From Bagarius yarrelli (taxonomy: Eukaryota > Chordata > Actinopteri > Siluriformes > Sisoridae), in NCBI GenBank assembly GCA_005784505.1, contig VCAZ01000126.1, positions 330,001 to 394,000 on the forward strand: a DNA stretch of 64,000 bases. Direction: 5' to 3'. Below the pieces are notes generated by a model, which was not told the origin of the DNA, made no database searches, and worked only from the letters and a program-made list of their open reading frames with translations. A program made the position numbers and the translations under genes. This document shows, in pieces, positions 50,748-62,313 of the stretch; position 1 is the stretch's first letter; every line of letters begins with the position of its first letter.

Positions 50748-51240
50748 CAGAGGTGGGTAGAGGTTCACTTAGGTACAAGTACAATTACTTTATAAAAACA
50801 ATGACTTAAGTAAGAGTAAAAGTATTATTGTTTACAGTTCTTTGAGTTTAAAGAGTAATAAAGTCTGGAATGATAAGATTACTTGAGTATTGAGTTTCTA
50901 GTTAGTTTAGATCTGATTAAATGAATAAAAAAAACCCTGAATTCTGAAAAAAAATACTAACAATCACAACTACATAAAATACACATTAAAAGACGAAAAA
51001 TACTTCACTTCGCAGTCTCCACTGCTTCCTCTTCTTCTTTGGCCGTTATTTTCCAAACTGAGCGACATTAAAAAACGTTTTAAGTACGTAGAGTCGTCAT
51101 TTCATTATACGTAAAACGATTAAAACTAATTATTAACTCTACCTTTTTATAATTAATATTTAATTGTAATGGAGAAACACAATCAAATGTAGTGAAGACA
51201 AAATAAATAGATAAAGAGATAAAGTTCTAACACTGATGGC
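50748..51240 (+). mobile_element. hAT-like non-autonomous element
   Basis: It begins cagaggtgggtagagg, the terminal motif of a common teleost hAT-type repeat, followed by 'acttaagtaagagtaaaagt' and 'attacttgagtattgag', the usual CTTGAGTA-rich text. The 3' part (51040-51220) resembles the fragment at 36.8-37.0 kb. The matching right terminus (ctacccacctctg) is not visible, so the copy is truncated or decayed. Confidence 0.68.
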
Positions 51241-52730
51241 AAGTTAATTCCACCATCTTGGTGCCGGAACAGAAAAAAGTCAAGCCATATACCATGTGTC
51301 TGTTCTGCTGAGGTACCTTAAGTTATTTTATTTACAATAGATGAGCAGGAAAGTAAGCCATTTATTGGCTTGGCAAATTTATTGATCGATTCTGCTCTGA
51401 ATGAAACCTACTCTGGTCCACATTCCTATAATCTCTGGACTACATTAGACTCATGTCCTGGTCTGGCTTCTGTATAGGAAGAAATAGGAATGTGTAACAG
51501 AAATAGGAATGCGTAAAAATACATATTTAATTGGCCGAGCTGTCCAACTGCTAACATTCCAGACCTAGAATTAGAATTCTCTGCATAGAAAGAATGATGT
51601 ATCAGTCTGTAAGCATAAGCAGAGTGTATTGGCGTGTGTTGCAATAGGCTGCAACTCAATAAAAACCGTTAGTGACTGTTTCATCTTGTTTCAGTCTGAT
51701 GTTAAGGTTTCACTGAAAGCATCTTAAATCCACCAGTCTCTTTACGCCTATCAGTACATCTCAAGCTTAAGCCGTCTGCCATTCATGTGACACAGAGAGA
51801 GAGAGAAAGAAAGGACGGCGCAAGTGGTAGAAAAGTTGTCATGCTGAGTAATTAGCCTCCGCTTGGTGTGAAAGTAGCTGTATGTTGTGGCACACACTAG
51901 ATTATCCCCAAGTCCATCGAGAGCTACTGTCACCCGTCTGTAGGTCCATACAGGTACACATCAGACACACATTCTTTCTGTCTCCTTGATTGGCAGCAAG
52001 TCAACACACACCCACAGTCAGGGCACTGAGGAAGCAAAAAAACAGAGCACCAAATGCAAAACCACACCAATTTCTTTTTCGTTTCTTCGATAGTCCTCTG
52101 TTTGCTGTTTATCTTTCTTGCAACTTTTACATTCACTACTAATGTTTCCTCTGTCCTTGGCCATCAAGAAACTTGAGACTTTATTTGGGAAGAAATGTCC
52201 CGTTTTTGTTGCCCGGCTTTTTTTGTTCTGTCAAAACAGACTCCATTTCAAAGGCAACGCGACAGACGATCCCTTTTTGTTTGCAAGGACACTTCCTGCA
52301 TGTGCCAACCTTTTTTTTTTCGGCTACATTGTCATTTAATTACCACTGAATTTCTAATGACATACAAGGCAATGAATGAGAAGGACGCCCAAAGCAGGTT
52401 GCGCTTGTTGAAGCGGAGAAAAACGTCTGTCGCTGTTTATAATCCAGTCCTTTTGACAGTCGGCTTCATGTAGAACAGGAAATGACAGTTTCATGTGGGC
52501 AGGATGAAGAAAGGTGATGACTGACATAAAGCTACATAAAAAGTAATCAAAGACCTATACCAAGTGTCAGTTCTTATAAAGTTGAGTCATTAGGTTGTTA
52601 TACAACTTTTATGCTGCACCTCATGTATTTGTACTTGAGCAAATAAGGACATATGTTATATGAACTAGAAATAGTTATTACATGATTATAACACTGTAAT
52701 AACAACTTGGCAGGAATTAATATGCGTAGT

Positions 52731-52897
52731 TTACATTTACAGCATTTGGCAGACATTTATCTCTTTTAAACAACCAAGCAATTGAGGATTAAGGGCCTTG
52801 CTCAGGGGTCCAGCAGTGGGAACTTGGTGGTGCTGGAAATCGAACTCTGATCTTCCAGTTATGAGGGCAACACCTTTAACCACTGCTCTACCACTTC
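52731..52897 (-). mobile_element. tRNA-derived SINE, antisense
   Basis: Read on the minus strand it starts with a tRNA-like head (complement of 'aacacctttaaccactgctc') and ends with the complement of 'ttacatttacagcatttggc'. The internal motif 'gggccttgctcaggggtcc' is shared with the copies at 55.4 and 58.6 kb. Confidence 0.88.
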
Positions 52898-52999
52898 AAA
52901 CGGTAACCTTACAGCCTATCATCCTATCCACAAAACAAGAACCTTTACTATATTTTGACATATTAATCTGACAGATTGTCATGTGATTTAGCACTTGGG

Positions 53000-53095
53000 T
53001 CCCTGCTAAGTGGCGCAGCAGAGGCAGATTGGTGATGCTGGGAAAATATTATTTCTGTCATAGGTCCAACACCTTAACTACTAAGCTTTAAAAGG
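53000..53095 (-). mobile_element. Decayed SINE fragment
   Basis: A weak match to the same SINE: 'ctaagtggcgcagcagaggc', 'gatgctgggaaa' and 'aacaccttaactactaagct'. It lies about 100 bp from the better copy at 52.73-52.90 kb. Confidence 0.5.
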
Positions 53096-54324
53096 ATAAA
53101 GTTTTTATTTAAAATAGTATGACATTACAGTGCCAGAGTTCTTTATCATTTATTTACTGTACATACGTCACTGTATAAGCACCGCATTGGGGGCTTTAGT
53201 GTCTTAGAAGTCTGAAAACTTTCATACAGCCTTAAGATAGGGGTCATACCATAACCTTATGACATAAACATATCACTCAACGTAACTTTTAAGCCGCACT
53301 GGCAGAGGCTACCTTTATAACAGCTGACACATTTCGAAATACGGTTTTGATGAATGTTTGTATAAGTTTACGTCAGTCATTCTTTAGGTCTTGTGTAAAT
53401 CTCTTGGAGCTATATTAGCCCTTTCCATGTAATACTTTCGAAAGGAATAAACTCTGTGTTAACATTGTGAAGGACACAGCTGTGCAAATTGAATCTGTAT
53501 TCATTTGGATTTTATCGGCGCCAAAAAAAAATAAAAAATAAAAGAATAATAACAGCTGAATGATTTTACTGTTGCTGGACAGCTTATTCTCGTCACAAAA
53601 ACAAGGTGCTGAAATCATCATTAAAATGTGTGCTTTTCTGGAACCCCTCGTGAATCAGCGCACTTACGTTCTGACAAGGCGGCATAGCATCCCTCTAATT
53701 CGGTACATTGATTTGCATGTGTGAGAATGTTATTAAACTCGATGGCGCTTTAGACTTTAGAACCTCGCGTTTCAGTCCGACTCAAACACACGGATCGGCT
53801 TTTTATCATGCAGCGAGACGACGGCGTGTTTTCGCTATCGCTCATTTGTTTGATCGCACGCGCCACATAGCAATGTATTAATAGAAAATGATAGACGTGA
53901 TGTTTCCTAATGGGCCTCAGAGGTGGGTGTATTTAGCCTTTTTATTCACTGTCTTGACGCTTGTTTTTAACAAATGCCTCCAGCTGATTATCTTCTCTCA
54001 TATAAGCTTGTGCTAATGTTAAATATAGCATTTGATTGGATTGGCATGTACATACAGTATATTCAAGCAGAATGTAAATGTTGATGCTTGTAGTATTTTT
54101 CCACAATTCTATACATTACAATAAATATTTAATAGCCTAATAAATATTCAATGACAGCATTGTATAGATGATAAATAGTAACACTTCATGAACCAAGAAT
54201 CTTTGACAACCTTATAATCTAGGCTCTTTGGAAAACCCGAATCTAAATGCTCGGTGACAATTCAAATGAAAATTAAATCACTTTACGCTAAAGTGTTTGC
54301 AGTAAAATATCTGTATAGCTCTAG

Positions 54325-55156
54325 TAACAGTCGTTTACAGGGAGTATCACATACATGTAGTATGTACTTCTTTTAAGCAAGTACGTTTTCGCCAAACGGT
54401 CAAAAAAAGGCTGTTCTATATAGTATTATTACAAGTAGTATAAGTGATACATCCGCTAATATTGGCACGTGACATATGATGGCATGTTAGTTTAAAGTTA
54501 GATAATGTTAAACTTGGATGATGATAAACTTCTGCAATTTAACCACAAGAAATGTTTTTATGTCTTTAAGTAAAAACACTCAAAAAGTGGCACTTAATCG
54601 TTTTTTGCCACTTTCGCCTATGACGAGTCGTCACTCCCACAGCCTTATGGGATAGTAAAGTGTTCATCCAGGTGAAAAAAGGATTTGGACATACTACTCG
54701 TACCCTGTATATATGGGGAAAGTGTACAAGACAGTGGTGGGATCGGCTATGATGTATGGTTTAGAGACAGTGGCGCTGAGGAAGAGACAGGTGGCAGAGC
54801 CGGAAGGGAGTTTGGGAGTGACGAGGTTGGACAGGATTAGGAACGAGTTCATTAGAGGGACAGCTCATCTTAGATGTTTTGGGGAGAAAGTCAGGGAGGA
54901 CAGACTAAGGTGGCTTGGACATGTACAGAGGAGGGATAGCGAATATATTGGTAGGAGGATGTAAAAAATAAAGCTACCAGGCAGAAGGCAAAGAGAAAGA
55001 CCAAAGAGGAGGTATATGGACGTGATAAAGGAGGACATGAATTTAGTGGGTGTGAGTGAAGAGGATGTAGAGAATAGGGTTAGATGGAGACCGATGATTC
55101 GCTGTGGACTCATACCTAGTATATATTATAGAAATATGCAATTTCAGACAGAGCCA
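54325..55156 (-). mobile_element. MITE interrupted by a LINE insertion
   Basis: The left part (54325-54712) and the short right part (about 55125-55156, 'tatgcaatttcagacagagcc') together align with the reverse complement of the intact element at 58.28-58.56 kb. Shared motifs are 'acaagtagtat', 'gcacgtgacat'/'gacacatgacat', 'tcatccagg' and 'catactactcg'. The middle is occupied by LINE sequence. The left terminal repeat is indistinct. Confidence 0.72.
54713..55124 (+). mobile_element. LINE 3' fragment (reverse transcriptase C-terminus)
   Basis: It encodes KVYKTVVGSAMMYGLETVAL, GVTRLDRIRNEFIRGTAHL and EDRLRWLGHVQRRDSEYIGR, then an in-frame stop and KLPGRRQRERPKRRYMD. This is the C-terminal end of a vertebrate non-LTR retrotransposon polyprotein; a stretch after KRQVAEPE is deleted. 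It is the same family as the 214-bp copy at 41.39 kb. The 3' end is incomplete (it stops near 'cgctgtggactcatacc'). It is dead and inserted inside a MITE; the short 'gtatatat' text on both sides may be the remains of a target duplication. Confidence 0.88.
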
Positions 55157-55436
55157 CATTTCAATGTTTCACTGTTAGAATTTCAATTCTAGCTACTGCC
55201 AAACTCTCTGTTCTAAAATCTTTCGAGGATTAGCAAATGCTAATCAGCACATTGATTAAAGAACCTGTCACATTTTCTTGCTTAATGTTTGTTTATGCAT
55301 GCAAATATAACCCTTAATCATATATAGACTGTCAAGCATAGTCGGAGATTTCTGCATGCTAACTAACTAGTTATGAATGCTTCATTCTCCAAAGGCATTA
55401 CTAAGATTTCTGGCAGTCATCCAGAGAGAGAGACTT

Positions 55437-55665
55437 TTTGTTTTTATCCAACTGACCAGTTAAGGGTTTGATCAGGGAGCCTAGTGTTGGGAATTAAACC
55501 CATGATCTTCCAATCAGCGGTCCATCTGAACCTATACATTAGACGATCAGGGTTTGATTCCAAGCACCACCCAAATTGCCACTGCTGAACTGAGCAAGAC
55601 CTTCAACCGCTAATCGCACAGTTGCATAAATAAGATGAATGTTAGTCACTCTACATCTTCACAAA
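55437..55665. mobile_element. Two abutting SINE fragments in opposite orientation
   Basis: 55437-55530 is antisense ('cagttaagggtttgatcagg', 'attaaacccatgatcttcc'). 55541-55665 is sense (agacgatcagggtttgattc with a B-box-like core, then 'attgccactgctgaactgag' and 'aagatgaatgttagtcact'). They meet head-to-head with about 10 bp between them. Confidence 0.75.
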
Positions 55666-57089
55666 CTCAGTTACCACCAGAACATAATTAAAATTTCGTA
55701 TAGAAATATCACAACATTATACATATTGGTTCAGGCACCTACACACTGAACCGCACTGTTCCAGATCTTCCAAACGCCTAACTTCACCAGCATGAAGATA
55801 ATACCAGTCTGTGAGTATGTTTCAAATGGGCCACGGTGCTTTAATCATTCAGTTAATGGAGCAGGAAGGTTTAATCATAAGGGCTTTCCACCGATCATCA
55901 GAAAGGAGAATGTAGAAACAGACATGAATTAGTGAAGCCGTCCGAGGCTTTTTACATTCTGTTTGATGCCATTTCATTTAACTATAAACCCAACATTATT
56001 ATTTTATTTTATTTTAAGATCTGAACATAATTTTCCTCAGTCATACACCTCTTTTACTCTTTTAGTCACTTCTTATTTGCAGAACGTCCACTAATAATAC
56101 AAAAGCAGAGAATCAGAGTTAACAGTTTGGAAGCATTACTTAATTTCAGAGCAAGCAATTATAATAAATTCTCTTCAAGACTGTTCTATTCTTGGCGAAT
56201 CGAGACCTCCGTGCCCTTAGCTGGTGTTTATCTCAGTGTAATGAAGGGGAAATAATGGAAAAAGTTTAAAAGGAAAAGTAATCATAAAATCTTAATGAAA
56301 TGTCCACGGGTAAAGTGCTATATTTATAAGTGGTGCTGCTTTTTAAAGTATTTGCTAGTATATATTTTTTTCACTTTAAACGATAAAAAGTGAATAATTT
56401 CTGCCATTGACCCTAAAAAACAGACTTATTGTGCAAATTTTTTTTTTTTTTTCTACCAGTTCCTCCCAAATCTTCCTTACATTACACAAACATTTTTAAA
56501 TATGCAAAAATCTAACCACAGCCGTGACCAGAACAGACCGAATCTGTTATCTCCTGTTATATCACAGCCAGTTAGCACAGGGCAGAGTGGAATCATAAAG
56601 GCTGCTCACCCCAAAGGTCACCGGTTAATACCAGCGTGTCCTATCTGACTCGGCAGGGGTCGCGACCCCCCACTGGGCTTTGACACTTTGAAGAAGATGG
56701 GGTTATATTGGGTTAATGAAGTCCAATTTTTTCCCGGTGTTCTCTAGGAGTGTTATTACCACCGCTCCCCGATCTGTTTTCGAGGAATTACCTCAATGTG
56801 CTAGTTTATTGTAGGGTAATGAGATGAACCGCAAAGGAATTTTTTTTTAATATGAGGAAAAAATGGCAGCGGAGTTGATACAAGAAGCTGTTCAGGGTCA
56901 GATGTGGGTTATATAATTATAAAGTCTATAAATGGGTATCTAAGCCTGACATTATAGCTATGACTGGTTTGTTTTTTTATACACTTATAATGAGTATCCT
57001 ATCAAAAAGTGTTTACTTTACTTGAGATTCCAGTCCCACGTCGGGATTTGATCCGAATACCGCGTCTTGTTTTTTCTGACATGTTTATA

Positions 57090-57212
57090 GCTTTAGGGCT
57101 CAATTCCCATTTTTTTTCCACACTGTCATAAGAAAAAACAGATCTGAGTCACATGTGGGCAAAAAAAATCAGATTTGGCCCACATTTACCTGCAGTGTGA
57201 ACGTAGCCTTCC
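57090..57212. mobile_element. Fragment of a dispersed MITE-like repeat
   Basis: The text 'aaaaatcagatttggcccac' followed by 'atttacctgcagtgtgaacg' and 'tagcc' is the end of a common teleost non-autonomous DNA repeat as I recall it. No second terminus is visible. Confidence 0.55.
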
Positions 57213-57756
57213 TGCTCACCGCCGTTGTAAAGAGTAATAATTTGAGTTCCTGTCAGTTGAACCGGTCTGATTCTTCATCTTATTAAGACTTCTATTCACA
57301 ACTTCTTCTCGCATGCCACTCTTAATAAACCGTCACCTGTAACTTGAGACACAGTTGCTGGTCATCGGATTTCGGATTTAACAGCGAGCTTGCTTAGATT
57401 TTGTTCTTGAAAAAAAATTAATATTCATGATGTGAAAAGGTATCCCAGTCATCTGCCAGACAGGACCGCTGAGAGCACCATATCCTCCTCTAGCCTCCTG
57501 TTGTACCGGCATCCCGATACCTCTCAGGCCTCATCAGGTATTCGCAGAAACACGTGCTTGCTTTGACAAGATATCATCGGAGGCACTTCTTTTTGACAGT
57601 CGAGGGAATATTATTTTTGCCTAGTAATTACTGTACCAGCTGCTGGAATGTATTTACATGCCATCAAGATGGCCTGTGTCTTAGCGGGAGACAGGAGATA
57701 ACGGGTGGCGGCAATCTGTTTGGGAAGTTCCCTCCCTTGCCACGAGTCTGGACTTA

Positions 57757-57783
57757 CACACACACACACACACACACACACAG
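57757..57783. repeat. (CA)12 microsatellite
   Basis: A CA dinucleotide run of about 25 bp. Confidence 0.92.
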
Positions 57784-58281
57784 AGAAACTCACTTTCTGT
57801 CTCTATCTTTCATACACACCCACAAAGAGCAATGTCAGTGTGCAGTGACCGTTTAAGCAAGAGTAGGCAGCCGGGGACTCGGCTATGACACCTGATGTCA
57901 CTGCAAAGAGGGAGAACCTATTAGCAAAGCGAGCTGTCAGCCATCTGTGTGGCATCACAACCTCTTTCTTTTACACAGCGACTTCCTTCTTGACACACAC
58001 TATCATTATGCATGGTTCTGCATGACATACGCTCCCCTCGACCAAGTTTCTCGTAAGCCATTAGATGGTATATTTGAGCCATGGCCATTGACATGCATTA
58101 AATCGGGGTGTCTCTGGAGGTAACGTGATCGTTTGGCTTTCTATAAATGTTTCTGTTAGGATGGAGTTTTTTTTCTGTCAAAGCTCAAGGGGAACGCAGT
58201 GAGTTTCCTACTGGCGGTTTTCAACACTAAACATTACCATGAAAACTGAGCAATACTTCGTGCCGATCAGCAAAACACAAG

Positions 58282-58556
58282 GGCTCTATCTGTAATCACA
58301 TACTTCCATACTATATAGTGTGCGAAACAAAGTATGTGAGGCAAGTAGTATGTCTGGATTTTTAGTATGCGAAATATAGCAGACAAAATGTTCCTGGATG
58401 ACGCTGTGACGTCGGATGTCATGTGTCAATATCAAACGTCAGTGGCGGATGTGGTATGTCCAAATTTAATTCATACTACTTGTAAAGCATATTATATAGT
58501 ACGTACTTACTTAAATGTAGTACATAATTAAGTAGAATGTGTTTTCAGATGGAGCC
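58282..58556. mobile_element. 275-bp MITE with inverted termini
   Basis: The left end ggctctatctgtaatcaca and the reverse complement of the right end (ggctccatctgaaaacaca) match at most positions, with palindromic 'gtagtatg'/'catactac' motifs inside. A second copy, in inverse orientation and split by a LINE, lies at 54.3-55.16 kb. There is no coding capacity. Confidence 0.8.
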
Positions 58557-58597
58557 AAAAATGTAAAACCTGGACAAGATACGAATCGAACCAAAAA

Positions 58598-58790
58598 CAT
58601 TTACATTTCTGGCATTCGGCGCACACCCTTATCCAGAGCCATGTTTCGTTTTTTTCTATCCAATTGAACAGTTAAGGGTTAAGAGCCTTGCTCAGGGGCC
58701 CAGCAGTAGGAGCTTAGTGATTCTGGGAATTGTACCCATGACCCTTCTCATCAGCGGTATACCACTTTAACCACTGAGCTAGCATTTCCA
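58598..58790 (-). mobile_element. tRNA-derived SINE, antisense, nearly complete
   Basis: It reads 'ttacatttctggcattcggc', 'acacccttatccagagcc', 'gttaagagccttgctcaggg', 'gggaattgtacccatgac' (B box on the minus strand) and 'ctttaaccactgagct' (A-box region). It is the most complete copy of this SINE type here. Confidence 0.9.
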
Positions 58791-58904
58791 CAAACACATG
58801 GCAGTGTCATGGCAGGTCACTGGAAACAAAATCTCCAATTAGTCACATGATTGGGGTGGGACTTAAAAGATGTCAGCGGGAGTGTGTGAGAAAGAGTGTT
58901 AAAG

Positions 58905-59400
58905 TAAAGAACCCAAGTGCAGTTTTAATTAACATAAAAGGTGGCAAAACAACAAACAGGAACTCACCAACAGCGGCACAGGAAAACATCTACGATACAA
59001 GACCAAAAACATAGAAATTAAGATGCTATAATTACTAAACAAACTGAAACACGTGACACAAACAAACCAATGACACGACAGAACTGAAAACCACATGACT
59101 ACAACAAAAAAAAAGGGACCAGGAACATGAAACACGAGTCTCAGAATTAAAAAAAGAAAGCTTGCTTGTGTAGACTACAACATAGAAACCATGATGATGG
59201 ATTTTGACTACAGGAAGTTGATGTGGGACTTTAATCAGTGGTTGGATGACTGTGAGCAGGGAAGAGACTCAGTGTTATGGAAAGTGGAGTCCATGGCAGC
59301 CATGTTTGTAGTCCATGGTGCATGCTGTGAATTGCAGCTCATGGATTGTGATGTTAATGAATGTGACGGTAATGTGTTAAAAAGAGTTTATTCTCTTTTG
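58905..59400. repeat. Unidentified probable dispersed repeat
   Basis: An A-rich segment with 'gtggcaaaacaacaaacagg' and 'cacgtgacacaaacaaacc' is followed by a non-A-rich segment that has a 98-codon open frame from 59191. The text resembles a dispersed repeat I have seen in fish DNA but cannot name. I do not call the open frame a gene because it has no recognisable domain. Confidence 0.4.
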
Positions 59401-59720
59401 AATCTAATAAAGTTACTCGTCATTTACTTCTCATTTAAAGCGACATCAGATTTTAATTTTTTTTATCATCATTATAATTTTTGTTAAACCAGACTGAAAT
59501 TTATCCAGCATTAAATTAAGAAACATAACGACGCAGTAACAAATGTATTTGTATTCGCTGAAAAGTCAAATATTGACTCTTGGTTTTATTAAATATCAAA
59601 GTATTTTTAACACAGCTCCTCATTATTCTTGGCAAATTGATTCTATAATGAACCAAATCAGATAATGAGGATTTATTAAAGCTTAGAAAGGAAAAGGGAC
59701 AAAGATAGACGAAGAATATT

Positions 59721-59739
59721 TAAAAAAAAAAAAAAAAAA
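59721..59739. repeat. Poly(A) tract
   Basis: About 19 uninterrupted A residues. Confidence 0.75.
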
Positions 59740-61588
59740 GCTCATTATCAAAGCTAACCGCTTGTTGTAGGCATATATCATTAAATCTTGCTGGTGTATA
59801 TGATTTAAAAATAATTGCAATAATTAAAGAGAGCAATTGTTCATAGCGGGTCGGCTCATATTTTCTTGAGCAGTTTGTATCGAATGTATCAGCACCTATT
59901 TCAGAAGCCTGATGGCTGAAACATTAAAGGAATGCGCTTATCGTTGTCAGATGCATTGATTTCCTGTTTTGTTGTAAAAGAGGTCTAAATTTAATACTGT
60001 TATATTATGACAGCCCCCTTGTGAGGCATTGCAAGTTGATGTCAGGCGTTATTTTTTGCTGCTTGAGAATTTTAACTGCCTTTTCCAGGAACTTGCCCTC
60101 CCCCATGTCCCGCTCACAGCAAAATATGACACCGGGTAAGCGTTCGTGCCGTCATCTAAACTCAGGCGATGGTTTGTTCTTTTGTTGTTTTTTTTTTGCA
60201 ATTTACTGGCATGAAGAATGAATCCGTAAGTACAATCCCATTCCAAATGCTCCTCAACCACAAATCCTATTTTCCAAACAAACAGAAGCATTGTATGGGG
60301 TAAATGAGGCAGATTTGGACTCTGTGTGATGGTAAAAGTGGACACAATGTGGTGGAAGACATGCTGAGACCTGAACAAACTAAAAAAGAAAATCTGTCTA
60401 AATGTTAATTAACCTTAATATATCTCATATACAGTATATCATTGCGGTAGAAGGTAGACCTTCAGTAGTATTTTTCTATTTTGCATATTTACAGTATACA
60501 GTAATATATACACAATAAAATTTAACTCAAGACAGTGGAAAGGAAAAATTATCATTAGCATCATAAACTTAATCTAAATGAATTGTTCCCAATGACTTGG
60601 GAATGTAAATGACTTGACTTGTTTATGGGGGCAGAAACTCTGGGGGAGGTAAAGATTATCAATTAAACCAACCAAGATTAATATAGGGATGTCTAGAAAA
60701 TTGATTTAGTATGTTGGCAAAAATATGGTGGTTGCAAAATCTTCCAATAATGCAGCTTAGACACTGCAGCTACCACAAATTGACTATTTATTTCTTATTC
60801 TAACTTTTTACAGGGCCTTAATTTTTTTAATAAATTTCTAGACTTACTTACATCCTTACTTTTAATTCGCTGTTTAACTTAAAATCGTATTAAGTTATAT
60901 AGGGAACACTTTGGAAGAGGAATGATTTGTGTCAAATAGTTTGTGTTCTTGAAAACATTGAAATATCTTGTGTATCATGTGAACAGGAAAAGGGTACATC
61001 TTGTACCCATATCCTGCTGTGCAAAAGTTTGCACCCCCTTCCTTTTAATGCAACGATGCGACTTCTCGAGTATCAGTAAACACTAAAACTAAAACTGCTT
61101 AAAGCATATTATCGGAGTTTATGCGAAGCATTATTTGATTTATGAATAAATGGTTCTATTCTATTTATATCTGCAAATAAAAAGATTTATTGCGGTAAAT
61201 GTTAAACAAATCATTCGGTATGCTCTCTGCTTTTCTTAAATAAGATAATATTACAAAATAATGTATATAAATACATAAAGCTTTTTTTTTTATATATATG
61301 CATAGAAAAAAAAGTTGATTCCAGTTATGGAAGCATACCGAAGTTAAATAAATGATAAGCTGCCTCCAAGGTCTAAGGCATTTTCTTTGAATAGCATTCA
61401 GGCTGCATCGACGAAAAATGCACAGGGTAATAATAACAACAGCTCAGACTTGATATGTTTTCTCCTCCATTCTGCCCTATTAAATGTTCCTTTACATTCT
61501 TACCTGTATTTCTATGTCTGCAATCCAGTGCATCTGCAAGTACATTATAATACAATTTTTTTATTATTATTATTCTTTTTCTCTTCAG

Positions 61589-61699
61589 CTGCAGAAGCAT
61601 GACCGTGAAAGCGAAGACATGGCATCCAAATGGAGATCGGAGGAGGAGATGGCGAAAGAAGCGTCGGAGCTGAGAGGTCTTTTCAGAGTCTTTGAGTAA
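61589..61699 (+). CDS. fhit: FHIT, terminal coding exon with stop (human exon 9 equivalent)
   Basis: Thirty-six codons plus TAA follow a strong acceptor (T-rich tract ending ctcttcag). The start LQKHDRESEDMASKW and then RSEEEMAKEASELRG match human LQKHDKEDFPASW and RSEEEMAAEAAALR. The intron before it is 26,160 bp. The C-terminus reads LRGLFRVFE, whereas human ends LRVYFQ. With two extra residues earlier (ESEDMASKW against EDFPASW), the predicted protein is about 152 residues against 147 in human, if the missing first exon has the usual length. Either this is a genuine lineage-specific tail or the last few codons are spliced differently; a weak GT follows the ctgagag just before the tail. The stop is unambiguous in this frame. 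Confidence 0.94.
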   Translation: MQKHDRESEDMASKWRSEEEMAKEASELRGLFRVFE

Positions 61700-62313
61700 T
61701 TGTATTTACACCGTGTAATTATTGGCTTTTATAAAAGAATATACATATAATCTGAAAAAAAGTGTTCTTCATAGATGTGAAGAAAAATGGCTTTCATGTT
61801 TAGTTTTGCAATTGTTCGGCTTTAATTAATGATAGAACTTTGGCTGAACACAAAAGTGTTTGATTAGTTGTGCATGTAAAAAAAAAAAAAATGCTATTTG
61901 CCCATGTGAGTGTTCAGTAATGTTAAATGTCTGGTGATGTAATGAGTAAAAGATGGAGAAAGGAAATATCTCTTAATGTCAAAATCTATCCAGCCATAAC
62001 AAATTAAGGAATCCAGTCATCATCTAGCTCCAGGAGCATATCGGAAAGTTTAATACACCCTAAAAACAAGTAAAATAGCAGCCTTTTAGCCCTTTTAAAA
62101 AAGTTTTAAGAAACCATCAACTAGTTTAACAAGCTTTTGGGATTAATTTGAACATAAAAATTGTATATTTTACCACAATCACATGGCAAAGATTAAATTT
62201 GTTAAAAAAACCCTCTTTTTAGTGTTAAGGTGGGGGCCAGACTTCTGTAACGTTTTCAAACATGTCCACTAATAATAATTATTCCATATCTATAGGAGCA
62301 GTAAACCCTATAA

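Larger units (their letters stand above)
35429..61588 (+). other. fhit: FHIT last intron (26.2 kb)
   Basis: A 26,160-bp GT-AG intron, phase 0, between the histidine-triad exon and the terminal coding exon. Contents listed separately include the GATA/GACA block, the 57-bp repeat, LINE fragments, SINEs, MITEs, (TA)32 and non-coding candidates. The stretches 35.4-36.8, 37.7-38.4, 39.1-40.0, 40.4-41.3, 41.65-42.5, 43.95-46.8, 47.1-48.4, 49.3-50.7, 51.3-52.7, 55.7-57.0, 57.9-58.25 and 59.4-61.5 kb show only AT-rich intronic sequence, with open frames explained by chance. I find no nested gene. Confidence 0.8.

Noticed and set aside
51930..52473. Frames of 68-92 codons on both strands.
   Set aside because: No recognisable motif, and the overlapping frames in opposite strands point to chance.
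59191..59487. 98-codon frame beginning MMMDFDYRKLMW.
   Set aside because: No known domain is recognised, it lies within a probable dispersed repeat, and its C-terminal third is AT-rich chance sequence.
60985..61060. Text 'gtgcaaaagtttgcaccccc' resembling the end of another Tc1-like element.
   Set aside because: Only one short end-like motif is seen, with no second terminus or transposase text, so it is too weak to list.
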